Part shown: piece after piece, positions 30,110-39,655 of the stretch
Numbering within the stretch: position 1 is the first letter of the stretch
How the letters are laid out: the number at the start of each line of letters is the position of its first letter
DNA from: Ascaphus truei
Lineage: Eukaryota > Chordata > Amphibia > Anura > Ascaphidae
DNA: 64,000 bases
Direction of reading: 5' to 3'
NCBI GenBank assembly: GCA_036426205.1
Contig: CM071567.1
Span: 293,883,249-293,947,248, forward strand
Translations under genes and position numbers: made by a program
The notes under the pieces: model-generated
The model's input: only the letters and a program-made list of their open reading frames with translations
What the model was told of the DNA's origin: nothing
Database searches by the model: none

Positions 30110-31966
30110 AATTCCCACACGCTCGTTGCGTACCTGCACTCGTTTCTTTGAACACTTCTGGAGAATCGCAGACTTCCTTCACTATAAATTTGCTATCCTG
30201 TTTCAACTGCCCCCTCATGCTAAACAAACCTACCGTTCTTCAATAATCAACATGCACAAGTGTAACCCACTGCGACTCTTCTGTCTTGGACTCCCTACTT
30301 AGACCACCCTCTGCTGCCTGTTCTTCCTACTCCATCTCACCTCAGGACATTGCTGACTATTTCAAGGAAAAAGTGGAATCCATATGTTGGGACATCTCTG
30401 TATCCTCCCACACCTCTTCCTAACTCCTGCCGCCTTCGACTTCGCTGTCAAAGAGGAGGATGTATTGTTGCTGATCTCTTGTCCCTCTACCACCTGCCCT
30501 CGACCCCATTCCCTCCCATCTCCTAAAACCTCTTGCTCCTCCCTCTACTCTGTACCTTTTCCCTGCTCCCTCAAACATGCAACAGTTATACCATTGCTCA
30601 AAACCAGCAATCTTGACCCTACCTGTCATTCTAACTATCATTCTGCCTTTTGTCTCAACTCTTTGAACGTCTTGTATTTTCTTGCTTGCTTCATTTTCTC
30701 ACCATCTATTCTCTCCTACACACTCTACAATCTGGCTTCCGCACTGCTCACGGCACTGAAACAGCTCTCACTAAAATAACTAATGACCTCCATGCTGCCA
30801 AATAGAGGTCATTACACTGCTCATATTACTTGACCTCCCTGCAGCATTTTATACTGTGGACCACCCTCTCCTTCACACTCCATACTCTTGGTATTCGTAA
30901 CAAAGCTATCCTGGATCTCCTCTTACCTCTCCCATCATACTTTGTCTCTTGCAAACGCCTCTATTGATCTCTGTTGGGGTACCCCAAGGCTCTGTCCTGG
31001 GACCTCTTCAATTTTCTCTTTACACACACCTAATCACATCTCTTGGGTTCAAATATCACCTATGCTGGGGACCCACAAATGTACCTTTCAACCCCTGACC
31101 TTACACCTACAGTGCAGACCAAAGTTTCTGCATGACTCTCCACTATATCATCCTGGATGGCCCTCCACCGACTTAAACTTGACATGTCAAAAACAGAGCT
31201 CCTCATATTTGCTCCCGAACCTGGCCCTACTACCGCCTTCCACATTACTGTTGGAAGTACTATCATACACCCAGTAGCACAAGCATGCTGCCTAGGGGTC
31301 AATCTCAACTCTCATTCAAAATGTTGCTAAAACCTGTCGCTTTTTCCTCCAATATTACAGATATGCCCTTTCCTCTGCTTTACTGCTAAAACTCTGACAC
31401 AGACACTCATTCTCTCCCGTCTTGATTACTGTAACCTCCTGCTGTCCGGCTTTCCTGCCTCTCGCCTGTCTCCCCTACAATCTATCCTAAACGCTGCTGC
31501 AAGAATCATTCCACTTTCTAAATTTCTTGTCATCTCCCCGGCTGAAATCCTTCTCTTGGCTTCCTATCAAATCCCATATCGCACACTCAATTCTCCTCCT
31601 TTTAAAGCTTTACACTCTTCTGCCCCTCCTTATGTCTCCGCCCTAATTTCTCGCTATACACAATCCCGGCTCTTGCGTTCTGCTCAAGGATTTGTTCTCT
31701 ACCACTTTTGTATCTAAAGCCCTCCCGTTTTAAACCTTTCTCACTGTCCAACACCTCTGGAATGCCCTTAACCTCAATATCCGACTAGCACCCTCTCTAT
31801 CCACCTTTAAGACCCACCTTAAAACACACCTACTTAACAAAGCATGAGTAGCTCTGTGGCTGATACTTTACATCTCATACATAAACCATGGCCCCTTGCG
31901 CGCACACACCTACCAGAACGCCTTCCTACTGTCTCTGTACGTTCTTCCTACTTACCAATTAGATTA
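30110..31966 (+). mobile_element. L2-like LINE, plus-strand copy, 5' part of a split insertion
   Basis: Broken reading frames spell a reverse transcriptase: [25 protein letters not shown], ATVIPLLKTSNLDPTCHSNY, then [19 protein letters not shown] (catalytic YADD changed to YAGD), MSKTELLIFAPEPGPTTAFH and [20 protein letters not shown]. It is collinear with the minus copy at 39656-41671. Stops and frameshifts make it dead. Its 3' end is displaced to 35772 by the insertion described next. Confidence 0.85.
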
Positions 31967-32248
31967 CAGGATGGATCAAAAGAAGATCCAAAAAGATTCC
32001 TCCATTAGTTGCACTCTGTTTATTTTACAGGTATCGTTCGGACAAATAGTCCATGCATATTCTCAATATATGTAATGGCTTACTATTGTAGCTGAATCAA
32101 AAACCCAGTTTAAAATAAAATAATAAAACTTTATTACATCAAATAAGTGACTCTGTGCCTTTTATTTACTGTGTATATTATTTAAAATCCCTACAGGAGT
32201 TTTGTCGAATAAATGCTCCAAATACAAAGTTTATAACTTATAAACACA
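31967..32248 (+). repeat. Left terminal inverted repeat of the 3.7-kb element
   Basis: Begins caggatggatcaaaagaaga. Matches 35391-35674 in inverse orientation nearly perfectly, with AT-rich interior words such as aataataaaactttattaca. Confidence 0.9.
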
Positions 32249-32325
32249 AGTAGTAGTGTCTACGGTAAGGTAGCTTATATCTACTTAGACATCTCAAAAT
32301 AAGGTAAGTAGCTTTATAATATACT

Positions 32326-34457
32326 GATGGGACGGCCGTTATTCGAACTTTTAATGCGATGTGTAAATCGGAATATCCATGCAATGATGCGCAATTTATT
32401 TGAATCGTGCCGACTTAAACACGCGGCTTGTTTATCGTTTTGTCCGGGTCAGTAAAGGGCATTTTAGCGTTGTCTGCAATACCGTCGAGAAACTCAAGTG
32501 GGCGATCGCGAGTTGTCATAAAAATCCAATAGCAATTCAATGTCTGTATTATACACAACAGCGTGTGTACTGTACTGTGCATAATACAGTACGCAGAGTA
32601 GTGTGAAACGCATAGGCGTCACAGTATCACATTTCTGCGCATTAAACCTTATGATGACCTTTTGAAAATATTTATTTGAACTGATAATCCATTATACAGC
32701 GCTCTCGCACCCGCACACAAACAAGGCTCAAGGATTTCAACTTCTTATCTACAGTACACCTCTCCCACACCATTCATTTGTAATGGATGGCTTTCTGGCT
32801 TGAATCTTCCCGAGCGTGGCCTTATAGTACATTCCTGCGCATGCGTATACTGTATGACTTCCCCGTAGAAGTTGAAGTCTGAACAGTACTTGTTACAGTA
32901 CTTATTTTTCTTTTCTCGACATGGGCTTGCATAGCAATTATGGATATTATGAGAATCAAACAGTACTGTTGCTTTTTAATTCCACACTTGTCATGTAAGT
33001 TCTTTCTGAGGTGGGTGGCATACTGTAGTACTGTGATTTTTATTTGGGGGTGTGGGGGATCAAAACATTATGATGACCAGTTGAGAATGTCTTTGAACTA
33101 CAGTACAGGTACTCCTTCATACAGCTCGCACCCCCCCCCCCGCACACACAAGGCTCAAGGATTTCAACTTCTTATCAACACCTCTGACAAACCATGCCGC
33201 GCAAGTGTGATAAGCTAAGCCCTTCTAACTTGCCTTTTCTTCAACACAACACTCCCCCCCCAAGTTGTGAGATACAGGCTGAGCTAAGCAAGCCCTTCTA
33301 AAACTGCTATTGTACTGTAACAAAACAAGTCAACTTGAAGTTCAAAGCTTATCAACACAACAACAGCCCTCAAACAGCCATTCATGTAAATGTACTGTTG
33401 CGTGATTATCATGAGCTGGGCAGAAGACATGTTGGATAATCCTTAATGCAGGAAAATAGTATTTTTCTATGGAATTTTATTGCATTATTAACAGAAATGA
33501 TTGATTAAACAATAAAAATATAATAATTTTTATAAAACATTTTTTGTTTTTGTATATATTTTTTCCCAAACTAATGTGAAGTGCAATGATTTGTAGAACT
33601 GTTCATAAGAATTTTAGGTCTGCAAGAGGGGGTCGGTTTAAAAAATAGATTTTATTTTTTAATGCATAATACAGTACAAAAATACAGTACAGTAGCCCTT
33701 GTCTTTCTCTTCGTTATGGCATTGCGAGATGGGGGAGAGATGGGGCTGCATCTCTGAAAATACAGTATTTCAAAAGATTTTTTTTAAAACAAATTTTTTT
33801 GGGGGGCAAAAACGAATTTTATATACAGTAACTACTGAGAGAGGGTGGGAGAAGGAGAGGGGGGTTTGTGTAAGATAAAGGCTGGTTTGTACATGAACAC
33901 CGTACTATTATCTTACACATCCCCCACCCCCCTTCCTTTTTTCATTGCGGCAGTTCTGAAAATGAAAAGAAACAATAAATGCAGACATGGTTAGTTTGAG
34001 TGCCTTATAGTGCTGTAAAGTGCCTGTATCATACTTACCTGTGCCTGATTAACAGAAATAAATGATTAAACAATAACAATATTTGAAAACAATAAAAAAA
34101 TTAAAATGATTAAACGCATTAAACCATAAATCCATGTGAATTTTTTTTTTTTTGGGTAAACTTTTGCACATTACAATTTAATACAATTCATTAAATGCAT
34201 TAATTTCTGCCACCTGGCAGACACGCAAAGAATAGCAACCAAATTATAATTCATTAACTTCTGCCACATGGCGGATATGTGAAGAATTGCATCCAAAGAA
34301 ACAATAAACCATTAAATTAAACAGATCAACCGCGTGTGGCTGCCCGGTGCCAGATTGCGCGAACGCGGCATGAAGTCAAAACGCGGAAATACCAATGGAA
34401 TACAGCAGTCAACACGAAAACTGGTTTGAGATCCGTTCGAATAACGGCCGTCCCATC
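32326..34457. mobile_element. 2.1-kb inner element with 23-bp perfect TIRs
   Basis: gatgggacggccgttattcg (32326 on) and its exact inverse at 34435-34457 bound this stretch. Inside, a block of about 110 bp is repeated directly (32650-32750 and 33070-33177, shared word ggctcaaggatttcaacttc), and tacagtac words are frequent. There is no transposase ORF and no clear target duplication. The family was not recognised. Confidence 0.65.
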
Positions 34458-35055
34458 AATACAGTATATATATTTATTCGTGTGCTATTAATATAGCTAT
34501 CAAATATACTCTTTATGTAGCCTTATTTAGTTCCCAATGAATAATGCGTTTTTGTAAGTAACTATTGTCTCAAATCAGTGTAGAGAGTACATAGTTACAT
34601 AGTAGCTGTATATAACCATTCACAACATAATGACTCAGATATAGCACATAGTGTGTTATTTATAGTATATCTTGTTCCAGATATCTTGCACACAGTTGCA
34701 GACCCCAAACTTGCATAGGTATATATAGGGTAAGGTGTCTATAATCCCATGGGTACAGATAGGTATCTAAATATATCTCCCCACTATATGATATCACAGC
34801 GACCTTAGTGTATCTTAGGGGTATTGTGATGAACCAATCTGCAACCCATATAACTCCTCTAAGGGTGTATGGTCTCGGCGGACCCAACTGTACTAAGATA
34901 TACAATGTCAGACCAAATACCCTGGGTATATATATGCATGGAACAGAATTAACAGTAACTAATCTGAGTGGGTATAGATAGGTATATATCTCATGCCGCA
35001 ATGTAGTTCTCCTGGTCACGAATGACCTATGCGGTCGATCTGAGCATAACCTAAA

Positions 35056-35388
35056 TAATACCCAAGAAGTATGGTCTTGGCGGACCAAAAGTGTAAGTGT
35101 AATAGCTGCGCAAATTCAATGGGTTCGGCGTAAATGGCCACAGCGGACCGGTGAGCAGATGGAAGCTTAACACTGATAGCACTAGTATCCGATTGGACGT
35201 CGACTCTGACGTCATCAGGAGGCGGCATCTCCATTCCCACGGGATCACGGATTGTATACTAGTGCTATCAGTGTTGAGCTTCCATCTGCTCACCGGTCCG
35301 CTGTGGCCATTTACGCTGAACCCGTTGAATTTGCGCAGCTATTACACTTACACTTTTGGTCCGCCGAGACCATACTTCTTGGGTATTA
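35056..35388. repeat. 133-bp-arm fold-back
   Basis: Arms 35056-35188 and 35256-35388 are inverted copies (shared outer word taatacccaagaagtatggt) around a 67-bp loop. The right arm directly abuts the outer TIR of the host element. The word tatggtctcggcggacc recurs at 34866, so the arm seems built from a local repeat. Confidence 0.85.
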
Positions 35389-35390
35389 CA

Positions 35391-35674
35391 TGTGTTTATA
35401 AGTTATAAACTTTGTATTTGGAGCATTTATTCTACAAAACTCCTGTAGGGATTTTAAATAATATACACTGTAAATAAAGGCACAGAGTCACTTATTATTT
35501 GATGTAATAAAGTTTTATTATTTTATTTTAAACTGGGTTTTTGATTCAGCTACAATAGTAAGCCATTACATATATTGAGAATATGCATGGACTATTTGTC
35601 CGAACGATACCTGTAAAATAAACAGAGTGCAACTAATGGAGGAATCTTTTTGGATCTTCTTTTGACCCACCCTG
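35391..35674 (-). repeat. Right terminal inverted repeat of the 3.7-kb element
   Basis: Inverse copy of 31967-32248, ending ttgacccaccctg before TA. The near-identity of the arms points to a young insertion or to arm homogenisation. Confidence 0.9.
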
Positions 35675-35771
35675 TATTCTATATACCTATCCTCATGCAC
35701 CATGTCATGTAAAACGAAAGTACAGAAATAGAATTTAAGGACGAGCTGTATATTTTCTATAATATATCTAT

Positions 35772-35950
35772 TACCAATTAGATTGTAAGCTCTTCGGAGC
35801 AGGGATTCCTTTTTCCTAAATGTTACTTTGTCTGAAGCACTTCCCATTATTTGTATTTATTATTTATATGATTGTCCCGTGTATTACTGCTGTGAAGCGC
35901 TTTGTACATTAATGGTGCTATATAAATAGACATACATACACACAAAATAC
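35772..35950 (+). mobile_element. L2-like LINE, plus-strand copy, displaced 3' tail
   Basis: Starts with taccaattagatt, the same 13-14 bases that end the 5' part at 31953-31966, then continues into gtaagctcttcggagcaggg and the gctatataaata tail shared with the other L2-like copies. This is the other side of the insertion in the LINE. Confidence 0.85.
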
Positions 35951-36195
35951 ACAGTAATCCCAAACTGAATAAATGACTATATGCCTTGAATGGGATAATA
36001 TATTAACTGTGTCGGTGGCCATTTTGACCCTGTAATATGGGTTGCAATCATGACTGGTAGGGGCAACGAGTGAGCTTAACCTTTAATATACTGTGGCACA
36101 CTGCCCTTACTGTTACAGGAGGGCCTGCCTCTTCAAATTGTTTTTTTTGATGAACATTGTCCATGGGTGTGTGTATATCTATATATCTATCTGTC
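35951..36195. other. Unassigned spacer
   Basis: No gene or repeat family recognised. Confidence 0.5.
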
Positions 36196-36196
36196 T

Positions 36197-36580
36197 AAGA
36201 CATGTGAATGTGTTCCCAAGTGATATTCTTTATTGGCTATATGTTAACGGTGGAGGTTTTTTGTTGCCTTTTTCACCCACCATAAAATGTAATGTTAAAC
36301 CTACCCAGCCTAGAAATATTGCAAAGCAAGTATAAACCAACCTCACTCTGATACCCATCAAGGTTGAAACATGTCTGTGAGTGGTTTGTACTTGCTTTGC
36401 TAGTCCCTTGTTGTACTTAAAAGCTGTGTGAACGGCGATGCATCTGCTTAAATGTGCTCCATGTGTATGGATATTCCAGGCAAAAGGTGACACATTGTGT
36501 GCTTATTTGCATGTCATTTCCCAGAATCCCTTGCTGAAGTGGGAGCACTGTATGCTAGGTGATAATGGTTAAAAACCAGG
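36197..36580 (+). repeat. Interspersed repeat carrying a hammerhead-like fold
   Basis: The first 100 bp (gaatgtgttcccaagtgata on) recur at 37844-37943. In the middle lies the hammerhead-like structure 36321-36400. The right part contains ttcccagaatcccttgctga. The family is unnamed here; no ORF. Confidence 0.6.
36321..36400 (+). ncRNA. Hammerhead-like motif with a 24-bp stem I
   Basis: gcaaagcaagta (36321) pairs with tacttgctttgc (36389-36400), then aaacca with tggttt and ctcac with gtgag, forming a long stem. The enclosed bases read CUGAUAC, a short stem-loop (ccaucaagguu), GAAAC, AUGUC. The order C-U-G-A...GAAA...GUC and the stem topology are those of a hammerhead ribozyme, but CUGANGA is changed at two core positions (G8, A9), so activity is unlikely. 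Confidence 0.5.
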
Positions 36581-36594
36581 GGTGCAGACCTGTC

Positions 36595-36830
36595 TTAGGC
36601 TGACGACCCGCTGTGGTCGGCGGCGCGCGCGCGTCACTCACCTGCCCATGATGTCCTCCCGAGCCAGCCCCAGTCCCTCCTCACACAGCTGATAGGCTCA
36701 CTACGCGCTTTGACGTGTCAGCCGCCAGGGGATGCAAGAGGATTGTGATCCCGAGCTGTGACACGTCATGTGGTGCGCTGGTGAGCCTATCAGCACTGGG
36801 GGCTGGAGCTGTCAGAGCTTCTCCCACCTC
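36595..36830. repeat. GC-rich fold-back segment
   Basis: gataggctcacta...tttgacgtgtcag and ctgtgacacgtca...tggtgagcctatc are inverted around a short spacer. Probably a MITE remnant; borders not defined. Confidence 0.5.
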
Positions 36831-36887
36831 CAAAATGTAGGGGGGGGGGGAGAGAGTTTGTGTATATGTATATATGGTATATATATA

Positions 36888-37043
36888 CAGTGTTCGAAAA
36901 ACCTATACATTTGCACGCCCCGGGCGAGTGGTTTTAACATCGTGGCGAGCTCCTATTGGCCCAAGCAGCACACGTGTGGTACTAGGTGGCGAGTAGATTT
37001 TTTTGTTTGGCGAGTAGATTTTTTGGTGATTTGTCGACCACTG
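36888..37043 (+). mobile_element. 156-bp MITE, copy 1
   Basis: Ends cagtgttcgaaaaacctata and (read inward from the right) cagtggtcgacaaatcacca, flanked by TA. Internal words ggcgagtagatttttt and tattggcccaagcagcacac are shared with copy 2 at 56872-57027. Its two ends match the two far ends of the 5.2-kb element at 48858-54069. Confidence 0.85.
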
Positions 37044-37470
37044 TATATGTATATCAGAAAAAAAGAAAGAGAAAAAGCGCCCGATCCATGTGTAAAATTA
37101 GATAAAAAAGGTTTTAATTTGCCATGAACAGACGATTGCCAACTCACACTTTGTCAATAAAAAATGAGCATTTTATGGGACCAGCCCATGCACCAGACCG
37201 ACGTCCAAATTCCACAGTTGTTCTCCGTCTGCATACGATTGCTGCTTCTGTGAATCAACTCTGCTATTTGCCGGTGTCACCGTTAGAACCTCTCTCCGTC
37301 ACCCGGATGGGATTCCTGGTCTGCACGGCTGCACTCGAAATATCACCAGTCACAGAGCAGGAAACTCCTGCACTGACGTCTTGACTCTGGCGTCTGGGCT
37401 GCTCGACCATTCGTAGTTCCTGTACCACGTGACCCTACGCGTTTCATCAGGGGATGGACGTAAATATGTA
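37044..37470. other. Unassigned repeat-like stretch with decayed hammerhead box
   Basis: On the minus strand around 37454-37432, CCCCTGATGAAACGCGTAGGG retains the CUGAUGA box and the stem III word ACGCGU, and CCC/GGG as stem I, but stem II is missing. Probably a Penelope-type terminal repeat relic. Confidence 0.4.
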
Positions 37471-37472
37471 TG

Positions 37473-37533
<61 letters not shown>
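37471..37533. repeat. TG/TATG microsatellite
   Basis: (TG)n followed by (TATG)n. Confidence 0.95.
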
Positions 37534-37535
<2 letters not shown>

Positions 37536-37843
37536 TGTGTGTTTGGCATAGCCTGAGGGGGGACGGACGGACTTTATAGTACTTTACAGCCTGATCAATC
37601 TGCCCCCTTGTATCACCCCCACCCCTCTCCTCCCAGACCCACATACCCCCCTCCTCCCTCTCCTGTGGACCCACAACCTCCTCCACTCCTCTCCCCGCGC
37701 TCAATGGCCGTGCCCCCTGACCCGTTTTGGCCACGCCCCCCCCGCTCTGAAAAAAGTTCACTGCAGATCGCGGTGCAGTGACTTGCACGCGCCGCTGGCA
37801 AGCAAGACGGCCGTGCGGGCGCGTGCGCAGTTCCTCAACCTAA
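37534..37843. other. Unassigned spacer
   Basis: C-rich stretch (ccacccctctcctcccagac) and a short GC-rich part. No gene or family recognised. Confidence 0.5.
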
Positions 37844-37943
37844 GACATGTGAATGTGCTCACAAGTGATATTCTTTATTGGCTATATGCTAACGGTGGAG
37901 GATTTTTATTGCCTTTTTCACCCGCCATAACTTAAAATGTAAT
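37844..37943 (+). repeat. Partial second copy of the 36197 repeat
   Basis: Direct copy of 36197-36295 at roughly 90 percent by eye (shared attctttattggctatatg). It stops before the hammerhead-like part. Confidence 0.85.
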
Positions 37944-37954
37944 GGTATATATAT

Positions 37955-38021
37955 ATATATAGCCTATATATAGCCTATAGCCTATAGCCTATAGCCTATA
38001 GCCTATAGCCTATAGCCTATA
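37955..38021. repeat. 7-bp (TATAGCC)n array
   Basis: About nine tandem copies after a TA run. Confidence 0.95.
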
Positions 38022-38049
38022 GGGAACCATGTTAAAAATGGTTATTGAG

Positions 38050-38318
38050 GCAAACTTCCCTTTTCCTCCCCTTCCCTTTTCCTCCCCTTCCCTTTTCCTC
38101 CACTTCCCTTTTCCTCCCCTTCCCTTTTCCTCCCCTTGCCTTTTACTCCCTTGCCTTTTCCTCCCTTGCCTTCTCTTACCTTCCATTCTCTTCCCTTCCC
38201 TAGCCTTCTCCCTTCCCTTCTCTTCCTTTACCTTCCTTTCCCTTCTCTTCCCTTACCTCCCCCACCGTTCCCTTCCCTTCTCCTCCCTTCAATAACCTTC
38301 CCTTCCCTACCTCTAGGA
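38050..38318. repeat. Polypyrimidine tract (CCCTTTTCCT)-type
   Basis: Nearly pure C/T on the plus strand, with cccttttcctccccttcc units decaying to the right. Could adopt triplex DNA. Confidence 0.9.
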
Positions 38319-38700
38319 GTCCCCCAGTTCCACCTCTCTTCAATTTCTTCTTTGGAGAACAATATGGGGGCTGACAACATCATAGCAGGTGACTCCATCA
38401 CTAATGAGAAAGTTGTTGTGATGGATTATTTGGTGCATAGTAATGAAGTCAAACTAGTTGGCCCCTTTAGTCATTTAGTCTAAACTGGGAGTCTACTGGG
38501 GGGTTATGCTGAGAAGGTGCCCGGATTAAGGTAATCAATTTTCCTAAAAGAATTCAGAAGGATTTCAGCTTTAACAAACATATGCCTCATTCCTATTATT
38601 TCTATGAGAGGACAGGGCAACCATTTAAACCCCATTAGTGTCCATATGATGTTCACTGAAGATCACAAAGGCTGGAACGCCAGTGGCCCTTAAAACATTC
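38319..38700. other. Unassigned spacer
   Basis: No gene or repeat family recognised. Confidence 0.5.
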
Positions 38701-39530
38701 AGTGATCACAAACACATTTTTGCTTGTTTTCTATGGAGCAAAACGCTCATCGTGAAGTAGTGAAAAACAGTGTTTATAAAATAAGTGGTTCAAGGTTAAG
38801 CGTACATCAGCTTAGAATTAAACAGGCACATGAAGCTACACCGTAGCTGTTACCGATAACTGCGACCAGGAACTGCAAGGAATTCTCCCATCAAGGATCT
38901 CACTTCCTCTCCCGCACGATCAGCTGAGGTAAAGCAGCAGTCACAGTATCAGTGTATAAGTGTTTTGACACAGTCTCTGAGTGCAGCTTGTTGCGTCAAT
39001 GCGCCCGGTGGAGCCGAGAGAGTAATCAGCTTAATCCTGTGGGGCAGCGTGCATCGTCCTGTCTCCACATTCACTGCGTGTCCGCATAGGTTGATGATGT
39101 CCCGGCGCATGCGCCGAGGGAGGTAAATTGATCTTGTAGCTTAAAGTATGCGATTCAGGATGCACAAGCTACTAAAGAACCTCCTGAAGAAGTGGCCCTT
39201 AGAGCTACGAAACGCATTGGAAGGATACCACTCAACCTTTTATCTTTGTTTAATTGAGTTCTGAAGTTCTGAAGTTTTTTACTACTTCACGATGAGTGTT
39301 TTGCGCTTTGTTTTGTTGTTTGTAGATTTTAGGGTCTTGGGCTACCCTTTACTCAGCAGCAAACGCTCCTCTACATTGGTAACACCAGTTTATTTGAATC
39401 ACTTATTAACCATATTGTTTTTTTGGGTGTGTGTTATATATTCAATTATTATCACATGTACACTTCTATAGAGGTTTATTTTCTTTTGCGCACTTGTTTG
39501 TTTGTATTTCTATCAAACTGATTGACCTTA
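38700..39530 (+). mobile_element. Penelope-like terminal-repeat region with hammerhead
   Basis: Inverted words gcaaaacgctcatcgtgaag (38738 on) and cttcacgatgagtgttttgc (39285-39304) flank a segment that includes a hammerhead motif at 39184. Penelope-like elements are known to carry terminal repeats with hammerhead motifs, partly in inverted arrangement. No protein part is present, so it is a terminal-repeat relic. Confidence 0.55.
39178..39225 (+). ncRNA. Hammerhead ribozyme motif (core intact, stem I decayed)
   Basis: CUGAAGA at 39184-39190 fits the CUGANGA core. A stem II follows (GUGG...CUAC), then GAAAC (39209-39213) and GCAUU, a likely CpG-decayed form of GCGUC around the cleavage site. 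Stem I (acctc / ggaagg) pairs poorly. Confidence 0.55.
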
Positions 39531-39655
39531 TTAAATATGAGAATATTATGAGACGTCCTCTGCTGAACATGCTAAAAATTATGTGTGTATCCATGAAACC
39601 GAGTCGCACATAATGATTACAGTCACGTGAGGTCTAACAGGTACTAAAAGACAGA

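Larger units (their letters stand above)
31967..35674. mobile_element. 3.7-kb element with 282-bp terminal inverted repeats
   Basis: Left arm 31967-32248 and right arm 35391-35674 are inverted copies differing by only a few substitutions and two small indels. The ends read CAGG(A/G)TGG(A/G)TCAAAAG and are flanked by TA on both sides, which suggests a Tc1/mariner-type insertion. It splits an L2-like LINE. There is no transposase ORF, so it would be non-autonomous. It contains a second TIR element (32326-34457), a degenerate ~200-bp repeat (34714-35085) and a fold-back (35056-35388). Confidence 0.75.

Noticed and set aside
34660..35088. 142-codon ORF in the inverted-repeat element
   Set aside because: It translates a degenerate ~200-bp repeat and resembles no transposase.
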